Source of the DNA: Centropus unirufus
Taxonomy: Eukaryota; Chordata; Aves; Cuculiformes; Centropidae
Direction of reading: 5' to 3'
NCBI GenBank assembly: GCA_013397695.1
Contig: VYZI01000084.1
Span: 2,164,802 to 2,228,801, forward strand
DNA length: 64,000 bases
The position numbers were made by a program, and so were the translations under genes. Every line of letters begins with the position of its first letter. Position 1 is the stretch's first letter. This document shows, in pieces, positions 11,901 to 25,500 of this stretch. Below the pieces are notes generated by a model. That model made no database searches. It worked only from the letters and a program-made list of their open reading frames with translations, and was not told the origin of the DNA.

Positions 11901-14900
11901 TGGTCAACTTTACTCTTAAAAGGTATTTTAAAGCCCTTTGTGCTAGTGCTCGATAACTAATACGTCTAGTGGAGCTCTGGTTTGCACCATCTCAAGTTGG
12001 CTGTCTGCAGATGACCCTTAAGCAGTGTCTGAAGTTTGATCAGGTGGCTCTTCTGTGTTTCTCATTAAAATCTTGGTGATATGAAGAAAAGGAGCTTTCA
12101 GTTGGTTTTCAGGCGTTTGCCAGATTGCTTCAGACCTTTTCAGCTACCGCTATGTTTTTACCTCTATGTTTTCTTGGGTTTACGTTTCTTTACAGTAGTG
12201 AATTGCTGAGAGCTGTGTACAGAGCAGAAGTCTTTGAAGTGGCCCATCAAATACAGAGTTTGATAACTTTGCATTAACAGACCAAAATCACATTTATCTG
12301 GGGAGTAAAAGGAGGCTCCATGCATGGAAGAAGATTCTCAGAGGAAGATTTCCAATGTCTTGTGATGAATCAAAGGTGTCAGGTTTTTCTTAGTAATGTT
12401 ACTGCATCCACCTTCAAGGAATCTATGGTGACTTCTTACAGGATTCCAATTTATGCAAAACTAGGGTAGGAGCTGCGTGGGTTTAAGGAGTGCCTCATCC
12501 TGCTGTCAGCTCCAGTTACCAAAGTATCTGAATGGTTGTCCATGAGACTAATGAATGAGCCAAACAACAGGAAGAAAAGCAGAGAAAAAAAACTTAGAAC
12601 AGATCTACTCAAAGGAGGAGCTTGAGTTTGAATCTGGGCAGATCACAGACAAGTAGTACCGGTTGCATTCCTGTTCAAGGTCTCAATAGCCCTTTCTCTT
12701 GCCCTGTCACTTGGGAACCAGCTTAAGAGCACCCTTACAACTCTTAACTGTGAGGGCAGTGTGCAGTGCAGAGCTAGAACATTTTGCCAAATGGACACTG
12801 GTAAAAATGAGACAAGAAGTCCTGGCTGAAGTGAATGATGGAGCAGTGGTGGAGACCAGCAGTGTGAACTCAGTGGATCCAAAAACTGGAAAGTGTTCAT
12901 TTTCCGTCAGCTCATCAGGCAACTGCCTCCCAAAACAGTTATCCATTGTTAACAGATTCTTTGTGAGCATTGCAGCTGTGTTATTTGTTTTGCAGCCTGG
13001 CACAGATTAATAGCTCTCTGGCAACTCTTCTCCAAGGCTTTGAAAGGCTTTATGAAGGGCATCAGTAGGAAATCCTCACTCAGGAAAATGTGTGCCAACA
13101 CATGTCCTTTGCAAAGCCTCCAAAAGGATGTGTGTGGCAGGGTGGTGTGTGGCAGACCCACTCACAAATATAACCTGTGGGGGCAGGGGTGGCCATTGCC
13201 TCCTATGGATTCTGTCTGAAGATTTAGTTGAGCTAGATCACCTGTTTCCTCGTGAGCTGGGAAGCGGATAGCATGGCTTTCAACACTGAATGGAGGAAAC
13301 CATGAGCAGGAACTTACTGGATTTTTTCCATGGGTATCTCCATTTCCATGGAAAGATCCATGATCACTTGTTTTTATGTCATTTAGCAAATTCCCATCCA
13401 TGTCATTTGCTGGTTGCTTTAAACATGCCTGCCAATATACCTCTCCTATCAACTATATACATTTTGTATTCCTTTTCCCTTGGAGGTGATTTTCCACACG
13501 GTACATCTCTGTATAGGAGGGGTTAAAATCTTGGCGCTATTGAGTCCTTTTTGATTTGACATTGCTGACAGAAAGCCTACCTGGTCTTGAGCATGCTGCA
13601 GAGTAACTGGAAACAATGGATCAAGGGAGAAACTGAAAAATCCAGTCCAAGTTCTGTGATAACAGCAGAGATACTTGTGAAACTGAAGTACTCTTTCTGG
13701 ACTTCAGGTTGGGTAGATGCTGTATTTGCTATCATGTTTGTGAACAGTTTGTCTTGTGTTTGTTAACTATTGAGATGTCTTTTCTGATTTTTTTGAAGTG
13801 AAAGAAATTCTTCTGTGGGCTAAAAATGGGGAGTTTTGTTCTGGATCAAGGCAAGATAAGGACAAAATTATTTTTCAGCGATGTTCTATTCTGTTTCAGA
13901 GGTTGGTCATATTAAGATAGTGAGTTTTTATGGCTGTGTAACTTGTACAAGATAATTATAGTGACTTCTTTATCAGAAGCTTTCTTAGTTGTCAGGCAGA
14001 TTTTAGCTGTAAACTTTATTGCAAGTTTTGTTTAAAGTCTTTGCAGACTGTTCACAAAGGAAAGACCAAATGTGGTATTTACAGTCTGGTAGGTAGAGTA
14101 CTTCATTAGGGTGACACAAGTACACAGACTGAAACAAAGGAGTTTTTCTTCTTTTTCCTCTATTTTAACTTTCTTGAATACACTATCTCGGAGAAGACAA
14201 AAGAAGGAGAGAATGATTTACATCAAGGAATTACTTAATTCATGCTCAGGTACTGAAGATAAAAATCAGAGCAATTTGTCTGCCATCTATTGTTATCAAC
14301 AATGCAATTGGCAGCTCTGATTTAGATTATCAAGCAGCTGACAGTTTCTACTCCGTAGCTCTGCCTGTCTCAGTCATACGATTAACCTCATACAACCAGT
14401 CCTCGCATCTGACTGAGGATTAGGACTTTGATGAAACCAGGAACGCCGTCAGACCTGTTGGTTTGAGAGGGCAGGATGAAATGATACAGTCCTTTACTGC
14501 GTTCTGTTCTTGGTTGCACTTCCAGCTGCTCTCCTGGCATACATTTCAGATCCAAACAAGAAAATATTATCTGCAAAGCACGGTAGTGACTAAGATTGCT
14601 GTTCCTCAGTGGGAATGAAATTCAATGAGAATTATGTACCTCACCTCCATCAAAGCTTCTAGCAATCCTGCTAAATAAGTATCTAGTAAATATCCATGTA
14701 TTTTAATGATAGAAAAATCTGTCTTTCTGATTTTATATTGATCTCTAATTGACTCTTAATAATCAGCATAGAAAGCAGCATGTTTGCAGGAACAGCTGGG
14801 ACACTTTTTGGAAGAAATTTAGGAATTGTGACTCTAAATGGCTGTTCTGCATAATAAAGCATCGCTATCTTAAAGTAATTTTTCATTTTTAGTTGCTTAC

Positions 14901-16400
14901 AATAGAGAAAACAAAAAAAAGGCATAAGAACTAGAGATGGCACAACTAATTAAAAAGGGGATTTTCAAAATGCATCACAATGTGGAATATGTTTTCAGCA
15001 TGTTCTATCCTTGAAACCACCTTTTCTTGCATGGTATGCTGGGGTAACTTTCCTCAAAGAACTGATATCGGGGCAATATTGATGTTGCATTTTTTCAATT
15101 TTTTATTTTAGAAATCCACTGAAAAGCAGTGTTTTACAAGCTACTGCGTAGTCTTGGATTTACAACTGTTTAGAGTCTTACATGATAAATAGTAAGACTA
15201 ACAAAGGGTGGTGGTTTTGGGGTTTTTTTGGTGGAGGGGAGAGTTTAGGGTTTTCTTAAATGCACTTACACGTTTTCTGGCAGATTATGGAATAAATTGT
15301 CCAAGATAACATGGTACATATTAGAAATCCAGAAATGACCTTATAGGGTGGAATACCTAGGGAAGCAGTAAGATCTTTTTGCTACTTATTAGCCTTATTT
15401 TGTAGGCAGGTACCACGATTACAGTCAGATATGTTAGAAAAGGATGTTCCACTCCCCTCAATAGTAAGGCTAGAGTTAAGTTACCATAGATCCTTAATAA
15501 ACAATTTTCTAAAGCATCTTCCTGAGGAGACTTGAAAATGTCTTGAGGTGCTATTTCTATGAAACTGAGCAGTGGCTGCTATTGGTAGTGAAAGTCAGGA
15601 TGAACACAAGAACTTTGAACAAAGAAACCTTGCTTCTGTTCTAGGAATTTGTAACAGAAAGAAATAATTTGTTACGGCTTTTGTGAAACTGCGTAGTGTG
15701 GTGGTATCACACTACATGTTGGCTCCTAGTCTTACTTTGGACCCAAAGTCACTATGCTGTAGGCTTACGCCAGGACACATGTTCTCTGCTCCTGTGTGAT
15801 CACCATGTAGTTTTCACATTCACTTTGAATTTACCCTTGAATTCACTTCTCATGTGACCTGATTTAGTCAATGTCATGTACCAGCGTTTGGATTAAGCCA
15901 GAGGTCTGTGTGTAACAGGGAGGCAAATTTTACAAGGGTGCCTAATTTTTTTATTAGACTAGACATTTTAGATGAAAAACTTTTGGACTCACAAATCCAG
16001 TATATTCTAGGGGGTGTGTATGTAAAATGGTATTGTATTATAGGAAGACAAATCTGCTCCTCCGTGTCTGGGATTGCTCTGTCATGTTCACTCTGCAGGA
16101 GATAGGACAGATAATAAAATAAACCAAACAAAACATGGGAATGGAGAAAAGCATAGTGTAGTAGAACATAACCGTTCATTCTCACCAGCAGCCAATGCCT
16201 ACCAAAGTGCTATCCAAGTAATCAGAAATCTGTGTCGGCTCTTAACACTGACTACTTCATGCAGTAAAATCATTAGCTAAACCTCTCTTGATTATCCACA
16301 TTTTTCCCAGTTTCAATGAGGGGAATGATGGATACAGATTTTTGCAACTCATTGCATGCATCATTTATGATTCTGTTTGCATCATACATGTCATTAACAG
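8970..16400. other. Intergenic stretch without a recognised gene
   Basis: Between the divergent FBXO7 promoter and the first BPI-fold gene I see no exon series or RNA gene. Open frames here are short, overlap on both strands and show no family motif. The stretch contains a (TTTG)n/T-rich patch near 9285-9365 and a CR1 tail at 10845-10896. Upstream non-coding exons of the BPI-fold gene could lie here unseen. Confidence 0.6.
10845..10896 (+). mobile_element. Short CR1 3' tail
   Basis: About 50 bp resembling the CR1 3' end (cttgatgatcttaagtc, ttccaacccaaatgattctg), plus orientation. Heavily truncated. Confidence 0.6.
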
Positions 16401-16526
16401 GTCCCCGTGACAAAGGTGAGAAGATGCTAAAGACATGGTATTCTTTCCTGCTATGCTGGCTGTCCTTGCGGCTTGAGGCTAATCCTGGTCTTAAAGTGAG
16501 GATTACTCAGAAAGGGCTGGACTATG
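16401..16526 (+). CDS. BPIFC: BPIFC copy A exon 1: 5' UTR end, signal peptide, start of BPI barrel
   Basis: Coding begins at 16424. The sequence before it (cattaacag/gtcc...) matches the same position in copy B, including an AG that looks like an acceptor at 16399-16400. An upstream non-coding exon is therefore likely, but I could not locate it. The donor is gtatgt after 16526. Confidence 0.8.
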
Positions 16527-19500
16527 GTATGTCTAACATTGCCAATAGTTATTTTATCATAAATACTCTATGCACAGAGTATAGCTCCCTAACAAAGGTG
16601 CGCTGTAGAGATCAGCTCCTTAAATATTGAAATAGAATAAATTCCTTCTGTCACCTGATACAGGGAGTAACCTTTGTCTCTTCACTGATTTATTTTCTTC
16701 CTTTTTGTGCACCCCAGGTGTGAATTTGTGGCTGCATTGGTGATTGCATTTGCCTGCAGTCCAACAGTGTTTCTATTACATTCTTGGTACCAATCCACTT
16801 TCTTAGAAGCAGAATGAGATGTTTCTGTAACTACACCTTCTTCACAAGTGTCAAAAAATCTGCTTGAAAGTCCAATGTTTAATTGAAGACAGTAAAATGG
16901 AATTGGGAAAAAAGCTTATCATTTTGGAACAGCCAAATAGCTGCCCACCTTTACTCCCACTCCACCGTTTGATGTGAGATAGCACCTGCATTCTTTAAAA
17001 CAAATCTAGTAACTCTCTGCCATAATGCTGCCCCTTAACAGAATATCAGCCATTTCCATGATGTATTTTAGTTACTCTTTCTATTCACGTTAACTTTCAT
17101 TGTCTCTTATCAAAGTCTTACTCCATGGGTGTTGAGGGCACGCCGTATAATGTCAATTGGTATAGAATTAATATTAATGATAAAGGTTAACAAGGCACAA
17201 ATTCAACAAAGGCTGGGTCATGCTAAGGATTAATCGCCATTTATGTACTGAACATGCTGACAGGTAAACAATGGACTTGTGAGATGAAAAGTAGAAGCTC
17301 AGGGTTAATACCTTCAAGATGAAAGCAAGGATCAGGTCCACTTATTTCTCTCTATAAGCATTGTTTTAAAGGCTTTTGAGGAGTTGAGAAGGGCAGGGCA
17401 AACATCAGTCACTCAAAACAGAGCTGATCTCCATATCTTTTTATGATACACGGGAGAAATTGCTCCGTAGGGCTCTCTCAGGCTTTTAGAAATGAGAATT
17501 CTGGCAGGTATTTCTCCGTGTGCGCCCAGGAGTTTTGGTGACATTCAGCATGGATTTCAAGTGTTGAATGAACAAATCAAGTTTGCCCACCTCTGCCTTA
17601 GTAGTTAGAACAGACATTAACAACGCACCTTCCAAAGGCGTTTCTCATATTGGAAGAGCATGATGTCTGTAGTACCTTTTCCCTTAATATGAAATTTGAA
17701 GGATGAGGCAATAGATGCTGCCTGCATGCTTCTTGCCATCTGCAAGGACCTTGAGAAAAATTCCACCTGGGATCACTGGCTGCCTTCACCGACAGATATA
17801 AAAGAGCTTTAAGTCATTTTAGTCAGAGATCCTATTTTGCTTTGGAAGTAGGAATTCCTGGGGAATCATGACTTACTTCTTCTTCATAACAGATGCATTT
17901 TTAAAAAGGTATTCCAGTGTTGAGTTATCATTGATTTCAATTCTTTGCTTTTCTAATACGCTGAAGGCTGGGGGAGAAAAAATAATAGTTTTGGCACATA
18001 GCATCTGTGAGACCAAAAGCTAAATAAAATAATGCTAAAAGTATCTGAAAACAAAACATCATTTAGCATTAAAATTTTAGCACTGTTTTCATCAAAGACG
18101 AACAAAAAGAAGGAAGACACAAAAATTTGGGATTTAAAGATGTCTGCTTGTTGATGATGGGGTCTGTCTGTTACCAGTGCACAAGTAGCACTGAAACATT
18201 CAAGAATGTGGGGATTCCTTAAAGCAAGGAGAGAAGGTAAGGAAATAAGTCAGAGATCTGCAGCATGTTGTAATGCTTAAAGTGCAGTGGCAAAACTTAT
18301 GTATTCTGAAGAGAAATGGGAAGAAAACACTTAAAAGTATTGTCTTTAAACCTCAACCAACTTCCTATACATAAGCAACAATCCAGATAGTTCTGGATAG
18401 TTCTCAGATACATATATCACACTTTTTCCATAAGCAAACACTACATATAGAATTCATCTTGCTATTTCTTTGCTGGATTTTTCAGTCAACAAGCTCAGGC
18501 AAAGGTGATGGGCAAATCTTTCCCAAGGCTGTCCATATTGTGAGTGAAGTGAAGGAAGTATAATATTTTCAGAAACCTGACAACAGTTCTAGAATATAAA
18601 ATACAACATGGGGACAAAGGGTTCCTAACAGATTATCGTGATTTGGGGTTAAATGATTTGTATGTGAGGCTGACAGAAGTTATAAATAGGTGTTTAAGTA
18701 GTTGGAAAGAGATCTAGTTGAGGATCATAGAATCAGAGTGTTTCAAGAACCACATTAAATCTCATGATTAAATTATTTGGCCGTATATCTGGACCTTTGT
18801 GTGCCTGAATCCAATTTGCAAGCCATATGCTTTTGTCTGTCCCCTCGTAGGCAGGAAGATTGGCATGGAGCTCCTGAAGGAAGCTGTCTTGAAAGAGACT
18901 TTCCCAAGCTGGAGTGGGCAGGAGAGATTCTTGATTGTTAAGGTCAACTATGTTATTTCAAGGTAAGTAAAGGACATACATTTCAAGATTCTAGGATGAA
19001 ACAACTTATTATTAACACATAGTGATAATCATGCCAAAAGAAGGGAAATGGGTGGGAAAGAGTAGAACTGGTATTATTAACAGCCTACTACTATGAAGGA
19101 GTTGTAGAAGTGAAAATAATTTGTTTCTTTTTGATGAGTAAAAGCCAACAAAGGGATAAGATGAAAACATGTGCAGGGGGATAGTGTGTCTGGGCTGACG
19201 TGGCAGGAAGATGACTTTTACAGAATCTTTCTGGATGGATTTACAAAGGTAAAACAGCATTTTGGTTGCATAGGGCTCAACACATATCTCCTGCTGAGGA
19301 AAATCATTGTATCAGGAGCAGCCAGTAGAAAAACATTTTTGTAGAGTTTCCTACAATTTCTCTGAATAAGGACACCAATGTAAAAGCAACATTCTCTACA
19401 GCCTTCAATCCCAACATCCAATAGGCTATAAACAGAAAAACAGAAACTTGTAGTCTTTTAACATTACTATCAAGGCAAGCTCTGCTGTTCAGTAGCATTA

Positions 19501-22500
19501 TACTTTCTTTACAAATTACCCAGAGCAAGAAGTATCAGTCTGGATGAATTCATGTACTTTCTGCTGGATAGATTGTGCGACATTTATCTATATCTAATAT
19601 TTTCCTAATAGCCTGCTTCCTGGCAGGCTTCATTCTGTTATATCATCCTTGCAATGTTAATCCCTCCACATCTGAAAGAGTTGTGTTTGGACAGCCTAGA
19701 GAAGAAAAGACTGGGGGGGTGGAGGTGTGTGTGTCTTATTGCATGTCTTCCTCTGCTGGATGGTGATTCTAGAGAACATGGAGCCAGATTCTTCCTGGAG
19801 ATGCACAGTAAAAGGATCGTGGGCAACATACATGTTACATCAAGAAGAGTGCCAATTAGAAGTTAGGGGAAAATGCTAGGAAGCACCAGAACAAGAGCCC
19901 AAAGAGGCTCTCTGTCCTTGGAGGAAATCAAGACTCAAGTGGGCAGGGCTCCTGAGCTGGCCAGCTTTGAGTAGGGGATTGAACCAGAAAACCTTCTGAG
20001 GTCCCATTCCAGCCTAAATTATTATATGATCTTCAAAAGTCAAATTCATTCTTCCAACAATAGTTCTTATAATCGGCTGTGTTCCCAGCGGATTATCTGA
20101 TTTTAGGTCACTGCAAACAAGATTAGTAAAGACAGCCTTACTGCTGCCCAAGATGTTATTGGAAAACTATGGTCATTTTAACTAAAAGTAGCTGGTGCCT
20201 TCTGCCCCAGGGGAGGTAGATTAAAGGCAATTGTTTCAGAGATCTCTACCAGATATCAGGAAACAAAGAAGAATGTGTACTACATGATAAGATTACTGCT
20301 GATATCTTTACAATGTTCAGCTCAATTCAGCACACCCATTTTCAAGACAATATCCTTGAGTATCAGAAACATGTGTTTTGGCAGGGAAATCTTCAAGTAA
20401 GATTTTGTTTGGAAAAATGGATCCTCTCCAGAGCCCTTTGCTGAGGCAAGGGAGGGAATAGAGAACGGGGAAAGAGGAACTTTGGTATTCTTCAGCAAAG
20501 GCCAGCATTCGGACAACATGGAATTTTTTATAGATGTAGCATCTGGGTTTAACACAGACTTGTTTCGCCAAAGGAAGCACAATTCCCTTTTAAGGAGTCT
20601 GTTTTTCTCCCAAGGGGGAATTTTTGTTTTGTCCAGACCTCCTTTTTTATCCTGGGCAGATATCAAGGATTCTTTTTCCAAGGATGCTACTAAGAGTACT
20701 GATACAGGTGTCTTTCTTTTCTAAAACATATAAGGGTATGTTATTTCTAAGAAATTCTTTTACTGAACCATAGATTTTGCCTTTTATAGCAGAAGAATAT
20801 TCAATGATAAGAAATTCTTTTTACTTTTTTGACACACAGTCTAATATCCCCATTTCTGTATTCTACAGGATCAGAATTAATTCTGTGGATCTCCCAGAAA
20901 CCTCTGCTTCCTTCATTCCTGGCACTGGCATTGGTCTGTCAGTGGCACGTGCTTCTGCTACAATCAGTGCAGACTGGTGGATGAACACTTGGCTGCTGTA
21001 AGTATTGTACAGTGTGATGCAGGTGCAGGGGACAGTTCTGGGAGAAGGCTTGCAAATTAAATTTAGAAAACTAGTTAGCAATTATTTTTCAGTTCAGGTA
21101 TGCTTCATCATTTAATAACAATCTGTTTGAATAAATTTCTTAGGAAGGAAACATTCCCTGCCAACTAATGTGATTTGTGTTTTGTTTTTTTTTTCTTTTT
21201 TAAATATTCTATCCCACAGACTGTATCTTTGGAAAGTATCGGGTCAGACATCCGTTAGGATCCTCAGTTTGTCCAGATTGTATTTTACATGCTTTTATGT
21301 GAATATTCAGTACCACAGAGTTTCCAGTGGCCACATTTGTTACTTTTGTCGTACAGTATGAATGGAATGTTGACCTGATAGCTAATTATCTGTTTTTTGG
21401 TACAGTGTACAAGGTCTGACAGAGGAAACCATGAGACTAACCCTACAGCTCAGGAATCAAGAGTATGAGGGGAGGGACAAAGAGATGAGCAGAGAACTCT
21501 AACCTGTCACAGTGAGACAAAGCACAACTCAATTGCATCGCTCAGTACTAACGGATGCATGTTCAAATGTAGACATTTTCTTAACTTCAGTCAGAAAATG
21601 TTGCTGAGCAAGAGTGAATAGTGACTTAATACCAAGACAACATGCCAACCCACGACACTTTGCCTGTGAAGCAGTTTTAGTATCACTGTGCTTGAACACC
21701 CACCCTTTTCACCAGACCTGGATCCCTGCAATTTCTACGTCTTCCCAAAGATTAAGTTCATGCTCAAAGGAGCCCATTTTTTGTCAGTAGAAGATGTGCA
21801 AGCAAAAATAACAAAGATCCTCAACAGCCTTTCAGAAAATTATCTGCAACATTACTTTGAACATTGGCAGCATCAAATACAGCTGGGTGTAGTTGAAGTA
21901 GTTTGAAGGTGTAGTTGAAATTCTTAATTTGATAAATAAAAGAAGTTATAGGCACAGTCTTGAGTTTTTTGTGGCAGATGCATATATTGTCTTCCAAAGT
22001 GCTTCTGGTAAAGGAAGGGCATTGCCACAACACCAAACATTCAGAACTTCAAGAAACTCCGGAATTCAGGTCATTATGGGAACCAATCTAGCTTCATGAG
22101 CCTATGCAGTACGAGATTGGCTTTAAAGACTGGAGTGCATACTGATTCTTCCACCTTTTTTTTTTATCCTAGCATTTTGGCTATTTAATTTTAATATAGT
22201 ATTCTAGATTTTCTTGGGGGCAGGGGTGAGGGCTAAAACTTCTGGGGATCAGAATTACAATTTCGGTTTATAGAGTAACTAGTAACAGCAGTAGGCATCG
22301 CTCTGTTTGCAAGCAAGACAGATGACCGGGCTGCAAGCTTCACAGCATGTCCTAATTTCAAAGGAGCATGGACACGCAGTTCTGCATTCAACCTCAGTAC
22401 TCATGGCTGGAGGCTGCTGTCACTGTGCCCTCAACCTCTCTGTTGTTCCTTCTGTCATACCAGTATTATAAGGAAAATGATATTGCATTCAGCAGAGCAA

Positions 22501-25500
22501 ATCAACTGTTCCCAAACATGAAGCCACCTTTACTTCTTGCTGAAAGATAAAGACCTGGGCATAATCTAGAGAGACTCTGGGTGTATAAATCTCCAATGAT
22601 TTCACAGATAGCAAGGGAGACAGAGAGATGATATGCAGGATTTGACAGAGTCGATTGTGTGGAAAGTGGTCAAAGCCAGTGTTGGTGGAGGGTGAAGGGT
22701 TTTTTTGCTTTTTTGAGGGGCAGAAGGAAGAAATCTTTGCTGCTTTGATTGATGTGATGTTTTGTGATTGGCTGTAGGTTTAGACAGATCCAGAATAAGG
22801 CGTACTCTTCCTGCCCTCTGTTCTCTAGTCCTACGTATTGCTTTCAGCATAGCAAACTAAGAGCTGAAAAGGAGCTTTCCAAGGGAGACAATTGACAACC
22901 CACCCCTCCCGGACTGTTTCCAGGGTCAGTAAGATTGATTTTCTCAAAGCTTTTTAGTTGTAATAGTGTTATCCATGCATTTCTGGCTCTCACTGTAGTC
23001 CTCCTCTCCACTGTGTCCCAGAGAATTCTGTCAGAAGATCTCATGGTGAGCCCTTTGCTCCTGGAGGCCTGGAGTTGAGACCCTGCCTGAGTGACTCAGA
23101 ATTCCTCCTGAAGAGGAGCAGAAATAGGGATGCAGGATCAGAGGACCTAAGTAGATGAGCTTTACTCCTAGGCAGCCCAAAAAGGCAGGAGCAGGGCTGA
23201 GATCCTTTTGCAATGGTCCCTGTCTCTGAAGCATGGGCAAACCTATGTTGGAAGGATCTCTGGATGTCATTTTGCCCATCTTCAAGCTCAAAGAAGAGCA
23301 GTCACCAGACTAGATAAGGTCGGCTGTCTAGAGGCATTGTATCGCCAACAACGGTGATGCCACAACCTCTCCATGTAACCTGTCCCAATGCTGCACAGGC
23401 CTCCTTGGGAAAATGTTTTTCTTAATGGCTTATGGGACGGGGGTTTGGTTACAGACTGGAAAAATGCGGGTCTGAAGAGTGGTGCTTCCTCCGGATAGCC
23501 ATTTCGTGCACATATATGGACTGAAAAGTGGGGTTGAAAACGGTAGTGGTGGTAGGTGCTACTCTGTGACTGGCAGTCTATGATTTGAGGCTGGGTTATT
23601 AGTAATCTTTTGGGATTACAACCTCTTTCCCCAGGATTTTTGCTTAGCCTGAAAAGTAAAGAGGAAAGCTGAGAGTCTCATGGTTTGAGCTTCATATTTG
23701 CCTGGGGTTTTTGTCTGTAGTGTGGTGCAAGCCACTGTACTAATGTCTTGGAAAAGAAAATCTGAGTAATCAAGATAAAGGGGTGAAAAGTGATGCTTTC
23801 TGTGCCAGTTCTGTTCTGGTAAATTAGGTTTTTATAAGGCTATTTTAAAATCCATTCATCTCTCTGTATCCTGCTTGGTTGGTCTAGTTTCTATGACTAC
23901 TAACCATCAGTCCTAAGACCTAAATTTGCTGGAGTTTAGATATAAAGATAGTTTTGTTGGGGTCTCAGAAGGGATTTTTACAGAAAGGAGACAGAATGAA
24001 TGGATTTGAGGCAGGACAAAGAATGGAAGAATGTATACCTTTTAAAGGATTACTGAAAATGCTTACAGAAAAGAGCAAAGTGGAACAATAGCAGAGTTGA
24101 GAACCATTAGGTTGTACTCTGGCTTCTGCTGCTGCAGTCACACAGGCTTTCAGGGTGATCTGTCGTGAAGGACTAGAATGTCTTCTGTTGATGTAAAATT
24201 GTCACATTTTTGCAAACTTGTCAAAACCTGCACGACATTGAAAAATTCATCACCTGAAAACCTACGCATATAATCTAGTTTTGAATACCAAGCATGTCCC
24301 TCATTTACTTTAATCCCTAGAAAACCCATTGTTCATTCTAGATGATAGAAAAAGTTCTTTCAAACTTGATTTACAGGTAGTATCTTAAATTGTTCCCTTA
24401 AAACAGGTGTTTCCTTGACTGAGATTGTTTGGTTTTTTTTCTCTCTGAACAGCAAAGACCAAGGGGGAATGACTGTGTCTATCTCAGGACTGTTTATTGA
24501 AGTTATCTTCAAAGTGTCCAGGGACAGCACAGGCCGCTTGTCTGTGCTGCTACACAATTGCCAGCTGCGCATTAATAGTGTGAAAGTCAAGTTAAATGGA
24601 GGATCGGGGTAGGTACAGTAGCTCTTCCCATTACTGTGTGGGAAGCAGCAGAGTTTGTTGCATAAGGGCTACTTTTCAAATTTTGACTTTAGGAACCCTG
24701 TTAGTGGACAAAACTAACCATTGAGGGCTATGAAATTAGTTTTTAAACGTTTGTTTTCAAATCCAGGCTGCTTTGCTGAGTTTGTAAAATGTGGTTAATC
24801 TGCACTTCTTTGTGCATGTGCCACAAATGAGCTCACTAAATATAGCGCACATGAAAAAAAAATGCTTTTCAGCATATTAAATAGTACAATATTGCAAATA
24901 GAGCTTTGCAGATATGAAGGTGATGTAGACTAATTATGCCTTTTCATAAGCTGAACTACGATTTCAGAATAAAAGTGTCTAAAGACAATATGAAACAATT
25001 CTTGTAGTTCTTGTTCTCTTGATTTTCTAGAATTCTTTTTGTCTTACTCAAAGACAAAATACAGTTTATTGAGTATTGTTTATCAACACATTAACATGAA
25101 CATTCACTACCTTGCAGATTCCTTTCTAAATAGCTCTTTTGAGACTGAGAACTCCTAGCATTTGTCTGAGACTCCCAAATCAATGAAGTCAACTGCATGG
25201 CCTACCAACATCACCGTAATCGTGTCTCATTAATATAAATTACTTTGATGTCCCAGACCACCAGATGTTGTATTTCAAAGATTCCAATCCAGTGTAAAAA
25301 GTCATTTTGTTAATTTCTTTTCCTCCAGCTGGATCTACACCCTGCTATCTGGTTATCTTGAGAAACCCATTCACGCTGAATTGGATACAAATGTAAGTTT
25401 GTGAAGATGGTTTCAGCTAGCGAAGGGAGGAGTTGAAATACAGCCCTTACATTACTAACTTGTCTGTCTTTTCATATAGCTATGCCTAAAAATCAATGAG

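Noticed and set aside
12643..13010. Overlapping open frames of about 85-103 codons on both strands
   Set aside because: No family motif, no splice pattern, no composition change; consistent with chance.
18722..18780. Possible CR1 tail (aggatcatagaatcagagtg)
   Set aside because: Only the first about 20 bases resemble CR1; the following sequence does not.
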